In this document: positions 5,846 to 6,026 of the stretch, one piece after another
Numbering within the stretch: the first letter of the stretch is position 1
How the letters are laid out: every line of letters starts with the position of its first letter
Assembly (NCBI GenBank): GCA_947177435.1
Contig: CAMWUM010000128.1
Span: 1 to 6,026, forward strand
Origin: an uncultured Muribaculaceae bacterium
Lineage (GTDB): Bacteria; Bacteroidota; Bacteroidia; Bacteroidales; Muribaculaceae
Length of the DNA: 6,026 nucleotides
Direction of reading: 5' to 3'
Notes under the pieces: generated by a model
Seen by the model: only the letters and a program-made list of their open reading frames with translations
Database searches by the model: none
Told to the model about the DNA's origin: nothing
Program-made: the position numbers and the translations under genes

Positions 5846-6026
5846 TTAGAGAGCGGCAATTCGCCGCAGTTTTGATAAGCGCTCCATAAAGGGCTTGTCT
5901 TGCTTAATGGTCAGCATATTGTATTTGGTCTGGAGGCGCAGTAGTGGCTCGGGATCGATATCAAGTACCGTTGCGATATGCCGCGGTATTCAATTTCATC
6001 CTTCAACAAAAGCCCCGGATGGGTAG
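5846..6026 (-). pseudogene. higA: HigA-family antitoxin (HTH XRE) remnant, deleted and frameshifted, runs off the window
   Basis: HigA antitoxins bind and neutralise the HigB RNase and repress their own operon through a helix-turn-helix. On the minus strand, from 6024 to 5968, one frame reads THPGLLLKDEIEYRGISQR, the typical HigA opening (HPG then the first HTH helix). It then runs into unrelated residues and stops. From 5971 to the TAA at 5848-5846 a second frame reads TVLDIDPEPLLRLQTKYNML and onward to ERLSKLRRIAAL, the typical HigA end. The roughly 30 or more codons expected between GISQR and LDIDPE, which hold the recognition helix, are absent, and the two parts are out of frame. The gene therefore cannot make a normal antitoxin. 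Its start codon and any higB lie beyond 6026. An assembly error is possible but would not readily explain a clean loss of the middle. Confidence 0.75.

Overview
The window looks like a chromosome segment of a Bacteroidota member, most likely order Bacteroidales. The reasons are a DUF5686 outer-membrane protein with an N-terminal CarboxypepD_reg-like domain, a TAnnTTTG-type promoter box ahead of rlmD, little sign of Shine-Dalgarno sequences, and a PNPase with an Arg/Gly/Pro-rich tail. A family assignment such as Muribaculaceae is only a guess. No tRNA, rRNA or CRISPR array is seen.

Bases 1-310 (+) are the 3' end of pnp: the S1 RNA-binding domain followed by a basic repetitive tail. A strong hairpin at 326-357 separates it from a converging minus-strand operon and can serve both directions. 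That operon reads, in transcription order, rlmD (4757-3339), a CYTH/triphosphate tunnel metalloenzyme gene (3348-2902) and a DUF5686 outer-membrane protein gene (2905-365). The genes overlap by 10 and 4 bases, and the last starts at GTG, so they are probably co-transcribed and translationally coupled. A likely promoter lies at about 4783-4815.

From about 4850 to the end the character changes. A 208-residue predicted exported protein or lipoprotein of unknown function (5617-4991, minus) has about 39% G+C by hand count, against 57-65% in two 60-base samples of rlmD. It is bracketed by two imperfect hairpin elements built from 8-9 base units (ACAGTAG/ACAGGAG). Their outer ends carry an exact 14-base inverted repeat (4855-4868 and 5722-5735), and a 5-base direct repeat AACTG lies just outside. 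Together these suggest an approximately 0.88-kb cassette-like unit inserted beside a core operon. This is the most unusual structure in the window.

Upstream of it, running off the right edge on the minus strand, is a broken HigA-type antitoxin gene (6026-5846). Its N-terminal and C-terminal parts are recognisable but in different frames, and the middle of its helix-turn-helix region is missing. The right-hand 1.2 kb is therefore an accessory patch holding one decayed toxin-antitoxin component and one foreign-looking exported-protein gene.
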